Source of the DNA: Lepas anatifera
Taxonomy: Eukaryota > Arthropoda > Thecostraca > Lepadidae
Length of the DNA stretch: 64,000 bases
Reading direction: 5' to 3'
NCBI GenBank assembly: GCA_034440635.1
Contig: JAOTON010002234.1
Span: forward strand, 1,217,001 to 1,281,000
Shown piece after piece: positions 10,981 through 22,767 of this stretch; position 1 is the stretch's first letter, and every line of letters starts with the position of its first letter. Made by a program: the position numbers and the translations under genes. Under the pieces are notes generated by a model that saw only the letters and a program-made list of their open reading frames with translations, ran no database searches and was not told the origin of the DNA.

Positions 10981-13150
10981 GAGGACGACGGTCGTGTGTT
11001 TATATATATATATATGCTTTGTCTTGAACTGCTTTTTTACCGTGTGCAAGTGTGATTCACCGATTTGTTGAGTATGTTTTCTTCCTCTCTCTTCCTCCCG
11101 CGGGATCTTTCCTATACTTCTTATGTACTGTTTTAATCTGATTTTATTTGATTGTGTTTTTATTCAGCAAATACATGTGTATGGACGTATGTTTTGCTGC
11201 CCCGAAGCCCCCACTACCTATGGTCACCAGCTTGGGGAGTTCATGCCCTGTAAAAAATAAGCAGTAACACTATTGTAAGATAGAAAAATGTTTGGCTTGC
11301 TGGAGAATCATCTAGCCAATAAAAATCATAATTTATGATATGATCTCAGATGCTACAATCACCTCATCTAAATTTCTGTCACATTTGGAGCTTTGGAGCT
11401 AGTAACTTCACCCATATAAAGGATTGAGTTTGGCATCATTGATGGCAAAGCTGCTCCTGCCACTCTAGGACAGTGACACTGTTGTACTCAGTTCTGAAGA
11501 GCAGAGCACACTGCATGGCCCTAGAGCAAGGCGCATGTCAGCTTTGCGCTTCATGGGCAGCAACCAGCAGTAATAAGCAAGTATGCACTAGCCCAAGCAA
11601 TCAAGTTCCACTGGAGAAGCTTGGAATTGTGATGCCCTCCCTCCACTCCCACCCTTGAGGCAGGTGTGAGCAATTCCGGAAGTTGTGTGTAATGCCTTCA
11701 CTTTTTAAACCAGTTTGCTTTACTTTTTATCACTCCTAAATTTCTATCTGCCTTTTCCCTCCCATCAGCAACCATGGCAGCATTATTTAGGAGATCTGTG
11801 CTGTAAGGCAGTCACTGATGTGTGGGGTTTCATCTTCTGCTGTATATTGATGCTACACGTGATGATGAAATACATGTATGGATATAACAGGTAGGCAGCA
11901 TTGGCAGCAGTGGTGGATGGCTTTTGAACAATGAACAAGTTAGGAGTTACTATTTGTAAATTTGTGTTGCCCTGGTGCATGAGTGAAACTGATGACAATC
12001 ATGTTTTTTGTAGTCTTTTTGCATGATTATAAACTTGCATGCCAACTTTGCAAAAGTGTGGTAATACCTGCACATATTTACCAGCATTCAAATTCCACCA
12101 GCCAAGAGCTACAAGTGAGCAAAATAAGGGCTCACTGAAGCCCCCTAACTCAAAACAAGTTGCCACACCCCGATACTGATACTGACATCAGCGGAGAAGA
12201 CTTATGTCTGGGGCTGGTCCATGTAATTAGAAAAATAAAAGCAATACAACATCTGAGGTATCCTGGGGACTTTCCTGAATAAAAAAGTTCAACTCGCCAC
12301 ACAAATATACGAATGTTAGTCTGCAAAAACGATGGTGTTTGCCAAGATACCTTTTTACTTTGCGGGTGCTTTGTGTGCTTGCCGCTGTTTGTCGTTGTAG
12401 TGTTTCGCTCACTTGTTCCTTTCACACAAAAATGGCACCAAACCAAGTGCTTTCTACAAAAATGCCTTCAAGGTAAATTAGCTGATCCTGATACTGTGGT
12501 AAGATCACGTGCTTTTTGCTCAGCCACGTTTTCAGGGCTTGAAATACCACTGATACGCTCCACGCATTTCACCGACCGGCAATCAGTGGTGTCGGTCTCT
12601 ACGTCCTCTACTACCCTGGGCGTAGTCACGGAATTTTTGCTGCGGGGGGAACGGACCCAAACTAATTATGACGGAGGGACATAGGCAAAGCCTGGATTGC
12701 CGGCCGGGGGGGCATCCGGACCAGGGGGTGCCAATTTTGACCGGAAAATCGATCAGGTGGGCGCAAAATCCTATCGGTGGGTGCCAATTTTCGCATCCTG
12801 GTGGGGGGAGGGAAGCGACGTTTCAGCAGGGGGCGCAGAGGGTCGATCAGGGGCACGTGCCCCTTTACCTCCCTGGATCCGCCTATGCGGAGGAGGGCGT
12901 CTAGTTAACCTAGCAAAGCATATAACAAAGCATATATACTAGTCTAGTTAAATCTAGAAATGTCTCCAATACTTATAACAAGCATTTTTTTATAATTTGG
13001 AACCTTTACTTGGGTGAGTACAGGTAAAAATGAAAATGTAGAATAACCAAACCGACCCGTAGTCTTGTGGGGACGTCCCCATGATTCATAAATTCAGGGG
13101 GCACATCTCCCTCTCCTCCGCTTTCGGAGCCCGTTGTAGTAGACTAAGTA
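10981..13150. other. intergenic; only weak coding or repeat signals
   Basis: A short (TA)n run lies at about 10999-11015. Otherwise this is AT-rich sequence without convincing exons. At 12640-12900 a G-rich stretch with two GTGCCAATTTT phrases and CACGTGCCCC resembles ends of hAT-type repeats. A possible micro-exon at 12432-12472 is discussed under findings. Confidence 0.35.
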
Positions 13151-15600
13151 TAAAGACTTCGAGCAGAGTTCGATAAACTGCCACGCTCAGTGGCAGACAG
13201 AGGTCAAGAACATGTCAGGTTGGCTACCCACATCCCTTGATGCGACCAACATGGCTACCTGAAGCGAAATTAACTTTTGCATGAACTGAGGCTTTAAATG
13301 GCTCCCAGAATAACTGTCTTAGTGAGTGAAAAAGTATTCTCAAAAAGTGGGATTATGAAAGTAATTAAATTTACAGTGATTTGGAGACTAATGAATTACA
13401 TATAGCATACTCTTAGTACCAAACAGCAAAAGGTTAAGTATATGTGCAGTGATTACAAGTTGTGTGTGCTGTAATACAAGCATGCGTCCATTAGCTGAGC
13501 ATATTAATCAGTCTAAAATGTTATCAAGTACCTAATTCAAAAATACATGAAAAATAATATGTGCCGTCAGAGTCTAGTACCCTTACTACAACTGCTTGCT
13601 ATGATCAATCATTGCTTAGATCATCATTGCTAAGATAGCAGACAACCACCATTTGACTGTAGCAGTCACCATGCTGAGACTTAAGCTACTTGAAGGATAC
13701 ATTCAATTAACACTCTGTTAAAAGAAAACATATAATTTAAATATCTCCAATGCATGCAACCAAATATAGGTACTCAGCCAGAGGACAAGTACCTCCTACT
13801 ACCACAACCATCATCCAGCAAATTCTAGAAATATTGAAGCAGATCAATAAGCAGCACCACATTCACCTGCTGAATGGAAACTTTTGTGGAATCATTACAA
13901 TTTTGTTAAGTTTGATTTGATAAAATTGACACCAAAACTGCAGGTAGGCACCAAAGAAACCTACCTGCAGTTTACCTGACTTCATGGGCACCAAACAGCA
14001 TCTAATTTTCTAGGTGCAAAGCCAAAACTTGCAACTCTCATCTCCACAGGTCTACAGTTTTGATATCTCGCATGCACATGATTAAAATGTGTGCTCTTAT
14101 TGACACCCTCAAATCACACTACTCTCCTGGGCTTTTGAGATCTGGCAGAGTTCACTTTGCCCTGCGTTTCTCTGGCTGCGGAATAATATATAAGAATTGA
14201 TAGTGGGTTTACCACTGGCAACAAAACCTCCTATTTTGATTTAGGTCAAAATATACAGCCTCATAGTAAGATACCCAAACAGCAGCTTCAACAACACGTA
14301 TATCTGACTGCTTTCTTCTCGCTACTCCCGCGCCAGAAACGCAAAACTTTGTGGTTACCCAAGTGGCTACCTGGTGGTCCCTAATCGTAATTTTCGTTGG
14401 CGGCCTGGCTACCAGACCATCTCTAATTCCGCAAAACGAGTCCTCAAGTACAACGTAAGCAGTGGAGTTACTATCCTATGCAGAGTAATTTCACTATAAA
14501 TCCTGATATAGATTTTAAATTTGTCTCTTTTTATTCAAAATAAATGGTCAAATTCATATAAAATAATGAATATTACTGTTTTTATGTCATCGCAATTTAG
14601 AGTACATTTTTCTCATGGCTTTATATGGGTCAATTTCGTTGCCGATGTGGCTACCTACCCATCTCTAACTTAGCTGTGAAATAACGCGAGTGAGTGAGGA
14701 TAAATTATTTGTCACTAATTTGTATCGTCTGTAACTAAAGTTATAATGTTACCTAAAATCAGTCAAGGTAGCATTGCATATTATGGATAGTTCTTTTTAC
14801 GTGGCGGTAAGATCGTGGAAATACTTGTTTTGTGCTGGTAAGTGCAATTCTTGATCTCTGTCAAATCTCCGTGATTGGCTACCTAAGTTCTGGTCCTTGA
14901 ACCTCATTTGGCTACCCACGAGCGTGGGCGAGTTGGCGAGATTCTTGACCTCTGGTGGCAGACAAGCATCTGAGGCTGCATTTCACCCTGTGACGTTTTT
15001 TTCTTTTGGGGTTTACCCCAAAACCTACCATCCAGTCAAAGTATGGCAAAATGCTTAACCGCTTGACGTTTTTCGACTTTGGCTTGCCCCCAGGCCATTT
15101 TTAACATGTTAACTGGGGGGCCATCTGCCCCCCAGTCGGCCAAAATACCTCCAGTGCCCGGAAATTGGCCCCTAGTGAAAAGACAGGAGATAACTTAAAC
15201 GCTAACAAATGCAAATTCATCTAACGAAAATAAGACAGAACACTATAAGATAATAATAATTCAACGTTATTGCGGGTGCTTAATTAGCAATCCACAAAAA
15301 TTGTGTTGAAAAATTCCATCCGTGGCGGTCTCCTCCATCGCGTGAAAACGAAACAAAGCGCGTAGTCACGCGAAATCCCGGCAAAGCCACCTCAGCATCA
15401 ACTAACACAATGCTGGAGATAAACGCTCGCTTACAACCAATCATACATCATGTTCTTTCCGACCGGAAGCCCACACCCCAGCCAGCATCGTGAGATTGTA
15501 TGATGCATATCATTTCACACGCGGTCATTTGTGAGCGCTTAGAGCTCGTTCGTGGATTAGACGGGACATGGTGTAGTCAAAACCGGTAAGACTAGTTGCT
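13151..15600. other. AT-rich intergenic DNA with dispersed GGCTACC phrases
   Basis: GGCTACC(C/T) recurs at about 13222, 13252, 14363, 14406, 14648, 14877 and 14920. AGAGGTCAAGAA near 13198 has its inverse TTCTTGACCTCT near 14942. These suggest an old repeat about 1.8 kb long, but I cannot define it. A C/G hairpin (CTGGGGGGC, 5-base loop, GCCCCCCAG) lies at 15113-15134. No gene is evident. Confidence 0.3.
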
Positions 15601-16491
15601 GGTGTGGCGGTGTGAAGTGCCTAGCCTTTTTATTTATTATTGTGGTTATAACATACATACACGTCACTACCGCTAAAAAAGTGAGGGGGCCAGCCAAACT
15701 TCAGCCTGATGCTGACAACAAACTTTCCACGTCAGTACCAAAAGCTATCCGAATTTTGGGTCCACGTTGCCTTCCGCAGCGGGCTGGTTATACAAATTTC
15801 AGGTTTTCTCTCATTTTGACTGAGATCAGGAAATTTCTAGCAACAAAGCGGGCAGGGGAAAAGGTGGGTGCAGGCCCCTTGGTCCCACTTTTCCGACGCT
15901 TGTTGTGGCAATTTGTAGTGAGACCCCTGCAACAGGTTGTTCTGCAAAGTAGATGATTTGTTAGCTGGCCTTTCTCATCAATTCCTTGTTGTTGAAAATT
16001 GAGATTATATATCGGCCACAGCCCTTCGTTCGAATCATCAAACGGTCTCCCGAGAAACCATTCCAACAGGGAAAGAGCTGGCAACGCCATATGACCCTCA
16101 CAGTTGGTGCGTCGATAAGCCTAAAAGTGTATTAGCTGGTTTTTGTACTACATTCCCTATATGATTTTGACAGCAATAGCCACACATCATCCTAGGTATG
16201 TACCTAAAAACTTATCTCGATTTACCCTATAGACAGGGGCGCAGCCAGAGCTTTCGTATGGGGGGCACACCAACTTTGAGGGGCACCCCGGGGAAAAAAG
16301 GACATTTTTTAACGTAACCTAAAAAACTTACTATATCTTTGTTTATATAATTTTTTGGTCATCTTTGGTTCAATAAAAATGCAAAGAAATCATTGACGGA
16401 GAAGGAAAAATCGATTAAAACCGAAAAAAGGAACAAAGTATCACCAAAATGCCATGGAAGTAGCCAAAACACTACTTTTGGATAGATTTAA

Positions 16492-17323
16492 CACGCGCAT
16501 TGACGGGGGTCTGAGCCACCTTCGCATTGACGGGGGGCGGGTACCCGCCCCTAAGATCTCGAGAACCACGGTAGGTAGCGAAAAACAGTAAACGGCGTTG
16601 GGCTGCCCATCCACTTCTCCATCGAAAACATCTGAACCATTTTTTTATCAGGTCACATTTAAGGTCACGAGAGGTCAAAACATGCCCGTCATAGGGATAA
16701 CATGTAAATTCAGTTTTTCGGCCATTAAATCTGAACAAGTAAAGATAGAGCAAAACGACTTAAACTATATGAATCCTCTTAGCAAGCCGAATCGAATGAT
16801 ATATAATTTGACCTTGCTAGGTCAAATCAAGGATTTGACCTGACCTGAGGTCAGGTCAGGGTCAAATTATACAAAATGCATATCATTAGAACCGCAAAGC
16901 CCAGGCGAGTCTAATGCAGCTAAAATAAATGCTCTATCACCATCCGTTACTGAGTTATTCCGTAAAAACCATTTTTCCCATGTATTTCCAATGGAGAGGT
17001 CATGCCTCGTACCTGACCTTAGGTCATCGATATCAAAAATACCGGAACATATTTTAGAGAACTCGGTGGGGCCATTATGTGATATGAGTTTCAATCGGAT
17101 AAGTTCACCCTGCTCCGACTTATGCTATCTTAAACTTTTGAGGTCGGGTCACTTGACCTGTAATGGTGACCTGACCTGAGATGACCTAACCTTAAAATTT
17201 TCACAGAAGTTGTAAAAACGATGAGGAAAAGGTATACCAAGTACGGCGGCGCTACGCGCCGCCGTTTTTCTGCTATCTCCGAAAAACCCGAGGGGGGGCG
17301 GGTACCCCCCGTCAATGCGCGTG
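16492..17323 (+). mobile_element. TTAA-flanked family A element, copy 2
   Basis: It is flanked by TTAA at 16488-16491 and 17324-17327. Ends are CACGCGCATTGACGGGG on the left and the inverse CCCCGTCAATGCGCGTG on the right, the best-preserved pair in the window. The interior holds a near-palindromic GACCTGACCT / AGGTCAGGTCA block (about 16837-16866), a second AGGTCA cluster (about 17140-17180), and the GGCGGCG...CGCCGCC hairpin plus T run (about 17243-17270). Confidence 0.85.
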
Positions 17324-17327
17324 TTAA

Positions 17328-17800
17328 GGGCAGCCAACTCGTACAAGTACTTAACATCAGAGAAATCAGCGGAGCATGTGATATCTGTTACAATGTGCAG
17401 GTTAAGGCATATTGGAGTCGAAATTTTTTTGTTATGCCCACTGGTTTTGTCGTGACGAGTGAGCCCTAGCTGAATGCGGATTAAGTTCCTTGCCTCCCAC
17501 AATCGCCGTGGGACGAGGAGTAGCATAGTGTCTTTGGAAAAACACATTTTTGCTGCCGGAAAAATTTAGGAGATACCCTTGAACGCGTTTATTAAGTTCC
17601 GTATTCGCAAGGCTCGGTCCCAGTTAAGAGTAAATAAAAGGTGAACAGGCCGGTGGTTTGGATGGGGATGGTGTGACAGGGCTGAAAATTGTGAAAACTA
17701 TTTCTTCATCTAAATTAATTAGTATAAATCCTGGTTTAGGGAACTGTGCTCTGAGCTCAGGGGCACATGCCCTTTTATCATCCCTTCCCAAAATCCACCA
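17328..17800 (+). repeat. dispersed repeat X (inverse copy at 63240-63715)
   Basis: Segments such as GCCCACTGGTTTTGTCGTGA (about 17436), CCGGTGGTTTGGATGGGGAT (about 17650) and AATCCTGGTTTAGGG (about 17727) reappear in reverse complement at 63240-63715 in reverse order. The two copies are thus the same repeat in opposite orientation. No ORF is shared; the identity is unknown. Confidence 0.65.
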
Positions 17801-19780
17801 GTATAATAAGCAATTTATATAACCAGGGGTGCCTAGGTATCACAAGCCGTTTTAGAGATTCCTCATTCCTCGTTAGCTCCGTTTTACAAGGGGAGTTTCC
17901 ATTGTGTTCTTATTCCCCATCTATTCAAGACCAGCTCTGGGGCTCCCAAGTGTGGATCAGAGGCCTCCAGAGCAACTTCCCCCATCCCCCCAGTTGTGCC
18001 TCCAAGGAATAGACTAGCTCAGTGACCCCGCCCCAAGATTATGGGAGTTGGCCTTGTGTTCTTATTATCTATCTATTCAAGATCATCTCAGGGGCCCCTG
18101 ATGTAGATCAGGGCCACAGAGCAGCTCATGCTTCACCCAGGGACTAGACTAGCTCATTGGTCCCAGAGATGAGGTCATCAGACTAGCTCAATGGGCCACA
18201 GATAGGCTCATAGGGCCTTAAACCAGTTCAAGAAGCTCCAGAACTGTTTAAGGCGCCAGATCACTTCAGGGGGCCTCAAGCCAACTTAAGGGGCTCTCAA
18301 AAGCTCAGCGCCCGGACCAACTCAGGGTACACCCAGATCAGCTCTTGGGGCCCCAGATCAGTTCAAGGGCCTCAAGTCAGGTCAGGGGGCAAGATCAAGT
18401 CAGGGGCACTAATTCAGCTCAGGAATCCCTCACCAGCTCGGGGCCCAAGCAGTTCAAAAGCCCCAGAGCTGCTCAGGGGACACCAGATCGGCCCATAGGG
18501 CACCAGATCAGCCTAAGGGACAAACAATCAGATCAGTGGTCCCCGACCAGCTCGGGGCCCAGATCAGTTCGGGAATACCAGATCAAGTCAGGAGGCACTT
18601 AATCAGCTCAGGAGCCCCATACTATCTCAGGGGCCCTCACCAACCCCTGTGGGCCCAGCTCAGCTCAGGGCCTGGGAGCTGCTCAGGAAATCACGTAATT
18701 AACCCATTAGGCCCGGGTCAGGTTAAAGGGCATCATATTAGCCATGGGGCACCAGACTAGCTCAGAGGGAATAAGATGGGCTCAGGAGACACCCTGATGA
18801 CTCAGCAGGCTCCAGATCGACTCAGGGGGCATTAGTTAAGTTCAGAAGGCAGTATATCTGCTCAGGGTACACCAGATCGATCAGCACAGGGGGAATGTTC
18901 AAGTCAGGGGCACTAAATCAGCTCAGGGATCCCTCACCAGCTCCGGGCCCAATCAGTTCAAAAGCCCCAGAGCTGCTCAGGGGACACCAGATGCCCATAG
19001 GGCACTAGATCAGCTCCGGGGACAAACAATCAGATCAGTGGTCCCCGACCAGCTCGGGAATACCAGATCAAGTCAGGAGGCACTTAATCAGCTCAGGAGC
19101 CCCATACCATGTCAGGAGCCCTCATCAGCCTCTGTGGGCCCAGCTCAGCTCAGGGCTTTAGATCTGCTCATGAAATCACGTAAGGAGGCCCAGATCAGCT
19201 GAAAGGGCACCAGATTACTCAGGGGGGCATCATATGGGCTCAGGAGGCACCAGACCGACTAAGGGGCATTAGTGCAGCTCAGGTGGCACCAGATCGATCC
19301 GCCCCGGGGCCCAGATCAGCTCCCAGCCCCCAGACTATGGCAGGAGCCTAAATCAGCTCAGGGAGCAACATAACAGCTCAGGGGACACAAGGTGGGCTCA
19401 GGGCCCACCAAACCAGCTCAGGGGGGGACCAGACCATCTAAGGAGACATCAATAATCAGTTGAGGGGGCACCTAATCAGCTGAAGAGGCACCATATTGAC
19501 TTAGGATACAGAATCAACTTGGGGAGGCATGAGATCAGCTCGGGGGCCCGAATCAGCTCAAGGGGCACTAAATCAGCTATCAGGGCACCAAACAAGCTCG
19601 GAAGCATTAGACTAACTCAGAGAGCATTATATAGGTTCAGGAGGCACAATTATTTGCTCAGTGGGGCACTCGATTGACTCAGGGGCACCAGGTCAGCTTA
19701 GAGGGCAAGTCATCAGCTCAAGGGGCCAAGACCAGCTGAGAGGCCACGAGATGAGCTCAAGGAGCACCAAATTGGCTTCA
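17800..19780 (+). repeat. degenerate GCTCAG minisatellite, roughly 25-30 bp period
   Basis: Units of the form GGGGCACCAGATCAGCTCA are repeated many tens of times with substitutions and length changes. The clearest part is 18150-19780. Further patches of the same repeat are inside the 1.05 kb tandem units to 22460. The same array in reverse complement (CTGAGCTGATCTGGTGCCCC) fills 59397-60712. Open frames within it are repeat translations only. Confidence 0.8.
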
Positions 19781-20618
19781 CCCGTACGATTATTGGCGAC
19801 GATGAGGCATTAGGTAGACACATACTAGGTGCCCATACTCTTCCCGGGTGCTTGGAAAGGCGACAGAATGCCCTAGCTGACCGAGAAAGGTATTAAGTTG
19901 TCAACAACAACAATAGTTTCAATCGCTACATGCGGTCCAGTTACATCTAGGTTCAACGGCTAGGGCTCTAAATTTCGAGCAGCACGGCCCAAATTGGGTA
20001 CACCACCTGGCAATCAAAAGGGCACCCCGGCAGTGATGGGGGCACGTACCCCCTGTGCCTTCCTGGCTGCACCCCTGGACAGTAGATCAACTCCGGGAGG
20101 CATTAAATAAGCTCAGGGGGCCCGGATCAGCTCAAGGGGCACTAAAACAGCTAAAAGTACACCAGGCAAGCACGGAGGCATCAAACTAACTCAGAGAGTA
20201 TTTTATAGGCTCAGAAGGCACACTTATTTTCTCAGTAGGGCACCAGATTGACTACGAGGGCACCAGATCAGCTCAGAGGGCACATGATCAGCTCCAGGGG
20301 GCACCAGATGAGCTCCACCCGTACGATTATTGGCGACGATGAGGCATTATCTGGAAACGGATTACGTGCCTATACTCTTCCCGGGTGCTTGGAAAGGCGA
20401 CAGAATGCTTTAGCTGACCAAAAAGGCACTTAATTGTTAAACAATAGTTGAAATCGCTAAATGCGGCCTAGTTCCATCTAGGTTCAACGGCGTAGGGCAC
20501 TAAATTTCGAGCGGCACGGCCCAAAGGGGGCACACCACCTGGCAATTAAAAGGGCACCCGGCACCGATGGGGGCACGTGCCCCCTGTGACCCCTGGCTGC
20601 GGCCCTGGACAGTAGATA

Positions 20619-21122
20619 ATCAATCAATCAATCAATGGCTTTTTATTAGGCGTTCTGTGCATAGCACCTTTGCCCGCCTCTAAAGGAGTGTGTGGGAGAA
20701 TTTTAGAATTTTGTGTGAGGGCAAGCTACGTTAGTCTATTAAAGCAATGGGAGTTATTTAGTAATGGGTTGCAAGATGTTTAGCTTGCAAATGGATTTGT
20801 CGTGGCAATGGCATAGCCATGCCAAGGAGGTCTTTTAATAAGTTTAGACCGCAGAGTGCGAAGGTTATTTCTATGGTTGAAGACCTTAAATTTAGAGTTT
20901 GAAATTTAGAATTTGGAATTTAGAATTTTGTGTGTCAGCTATTGATGTCCGCTTGTATACGTTACTCGAAAACCTCCGTTAACTCAATAATTTCGTATTT
21001 TAGAAAGTGCGCTAAACACCTGGCCAGGGTGCCGCGAATTTACCCTGCAACCCGGAGGTGAAGTTGCAGCTCCCTCTCCGGCTGGGCAGCCGCCGCGCAG
21101 AGAAAGAAGTGTGAGAGGATAG
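20619..21122 (-). mobile_element. short retroelement (SINE/LINE 3' end-like) with (TTGA)n tail, copy in unit 1
   Basis: The insert is bounded by a direct repeat ACAGTAGATAA (20609-20619 and 21123-21133), a target duplication of retrotransposon size. On the minus strand it ends in AAAGCCATTGATTGATTGAT, a simple-repeat tail. The region before the tail, with GCACAGAACGCCTAATAAAA, resembles 3' ends of LINE-dependent SINEs. It encodes no protein. A fragment of the same family lies at about 62210-62300. Confidence 0.6.
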
Positions 21123-21693
21123 ACAGTAGATAAACTACGGGAGGCATTAAATAAGCTCAGGGGCCCGGATCAGCTCAAGGGACACTAAAACAGCTAAAAG
21201 TACAGCAGGCAAGCACGGAGGCATCAAACTAACTCGGAGAGTATTTTATAGATTCAGAAGGCACAATTATTTTCTCAGGGGGCACCAGATTGAATACGAG
21301 GGCATCAGATCAGCTCGAGGGCACATGATCAGCTCCAGGGTTCAGACAAGCGCTCAGGGGCACCAGATGAGCTCAAGGAGCACCAGATTAGCTCTGCCCA
21401 TACGATTATTGGCGACGATGAGGCATTATCTGGAAACGGATTACTGCCTTTACTCTTCCGGGGTGCTTGGAAAGGCGACAGAATGCCCTAACTGACCAAA
21501 AGGCAATTAATTGTCAAACAATAGTCTAAATCGCTAAATGCGGCCTAGTTCCATCTAGGTTCAACGGCGTAGGGCACTAAATTTCGAGCGGCACGGCCCA
21601 AAGGGGGTACACCACCTGGCAATCAAAAGGGCACCCGGCACCGATGGGGGCACGTCCCCTGTGACCCCTGGCTGCGGCCCTGGACAGTAGATA

Positions 21694-22186
21694 ATCAATC
21701 AATCAATCAATGGTTTTTATTAGGCGTTCTTGCATGCACCTTTGCCCGCCTCTAAAGGAGTGTGTGGGAGAATTTTAGAATTTTGTGTGAGGGCAAGCTA
21801 CGTTAGTCTGTTCAAGCAATGGGAGTTATTTCAAGTAATGGGTTGCAAGATGTTTTAGCTTGCACATGGACGGTCGTGGCAATGGCATAGCCATGCCAAG
21901 GGAGGTCTTTTAATAAGTTTAGACCCGCAGAGTGCGAAGGTTATTTCTATGGTTGAAGACCTTAAATTTAGAGTTTGAAATTTAGAATTTGGAATTTAGA
22001 ATTTTGTGTGTCAGCTATTGATGTCCGCTTGTATACGTTACTCGAAAACCTCCGTTAACTCAATAATTTCGTATTTAGAAAGTGCGCTAAACACCTGGCC
22101 GGGTGCCGCGAATTTACCCTGCAACCCGGAGGTGAAGTTGCAGCTCCCCTCTGGCAGCCGCGCAGAGAAAGAAGTGTGGAGGATAG
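21694..22186 (-). mobile_element. same short retroelement, copy in unit 2
   Basis: This is a near-identical copy, again between ACAGTAGATAA repeats (21684 and 22187). Because it sits at the same place in the second unit, it arose by tandem duplication of the unit and not by a second insertion. Confidence 0.6.
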
Positions 22187-22767
22187 ACAGTAGATAAACT
22201 ACGGGAGGCATTAAATAAGCTCAGGGGGCCCGGATCAGCTCAAGGGACACTAAAACAGCTAAAAGTACAGCAGGCAAGCACGGAGGCATCAAACTAACTC
22301 GGAGAGTATTTTATAGATTCAGAAGGCACAATTATTTTCTCAGGGGGGGCACCAGATTGAATACGAGGGCATCAGATCAGCTCAGAGGGCACATGATCAG
22401 CTCCAGGGTTCAAGACCAGCGCTCAGGGGGCACCAGATGAGCCCAATGGGCACCAGATTAGCTCTGGCCATACGATTATTGGCGACGATGAGGCATTATC
22501 TGGAAACGGATTACGTGCCTATACTCTTCCCGGGTGCTTGGAAAGGCGACAGAATGCCCTAACTGACCAAAAAGGCAATTAATTGTCAAACAATAGTCTA
22601 AATCGCTAAATGCAGTCTAGTTCCATCTAGGCTCAACGACGTAGGGCACTAAATTTCGAGCGCCACGGCCCAAAAAGGGCACACCACCTGGCAATCAAAA
22701 GGGCACCCGGCACCGATGGGGGGCACGTGCCCCCTGTGCCCCCCCTGGCTGCGCCCCTGCCTATAGA

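Larger units (their letters stand above)
20079..22759 (+). repeat. tandem amplification of a 1.05 kb unit, two full copies plus a partial one
   Basis: Units start at ACAGTAGAT: 20079, 21123 and 22187. Units 1 (1044 bp) and 2 (1064 bp) each comprise a GCTCAG patch, a block with TACGATTATTGGCGACGATG, a GGGGCACGTG terminus-like block and an inserted retroelement. Unit 3 lacks the retroelement and ends at the terminus of the host element. Divergence between units is low, so the amplification is fairly recent. Confidence 0.82.
16226..22767 (+). mobile_element. 6.5 kb composite element with hAT-like ends and 8-bp target duplication
   Basis: The element proper is 16234-22759. It begins CAGGGGCGCAGCCAG and ends with the inverse CTGGCTGCGCCCCTG. 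It is flanked on both sides by the identical octamer CCTATAGA (16226-16233 and 22760-22767). CAGGG termini with an 8-bp duplication are the hAT pattern. No transposase is present. The interior contains, in order, a TTAA element (16492-17323), a segment repeated at 63240-63715 in inverse, a long GCTCAG-type minisatellite, and a tandemly amplified 1.05 kb unit. The CACGTGCCCC block near the right end recurs four times (about 20040, 20575, 21652, 22726). It may be a giant non-autonomous element enlarged by nested insertion and internal duplication. Confidence 0.78.

Noticed and set aside
15612..15956. 115-codon frame whose start looks like a signal peptide
   Set aside because: The start codon is GTG, not used as a normal nuclear start in animals. 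No upstream exon was found and the downstream part shows no family resemblance.
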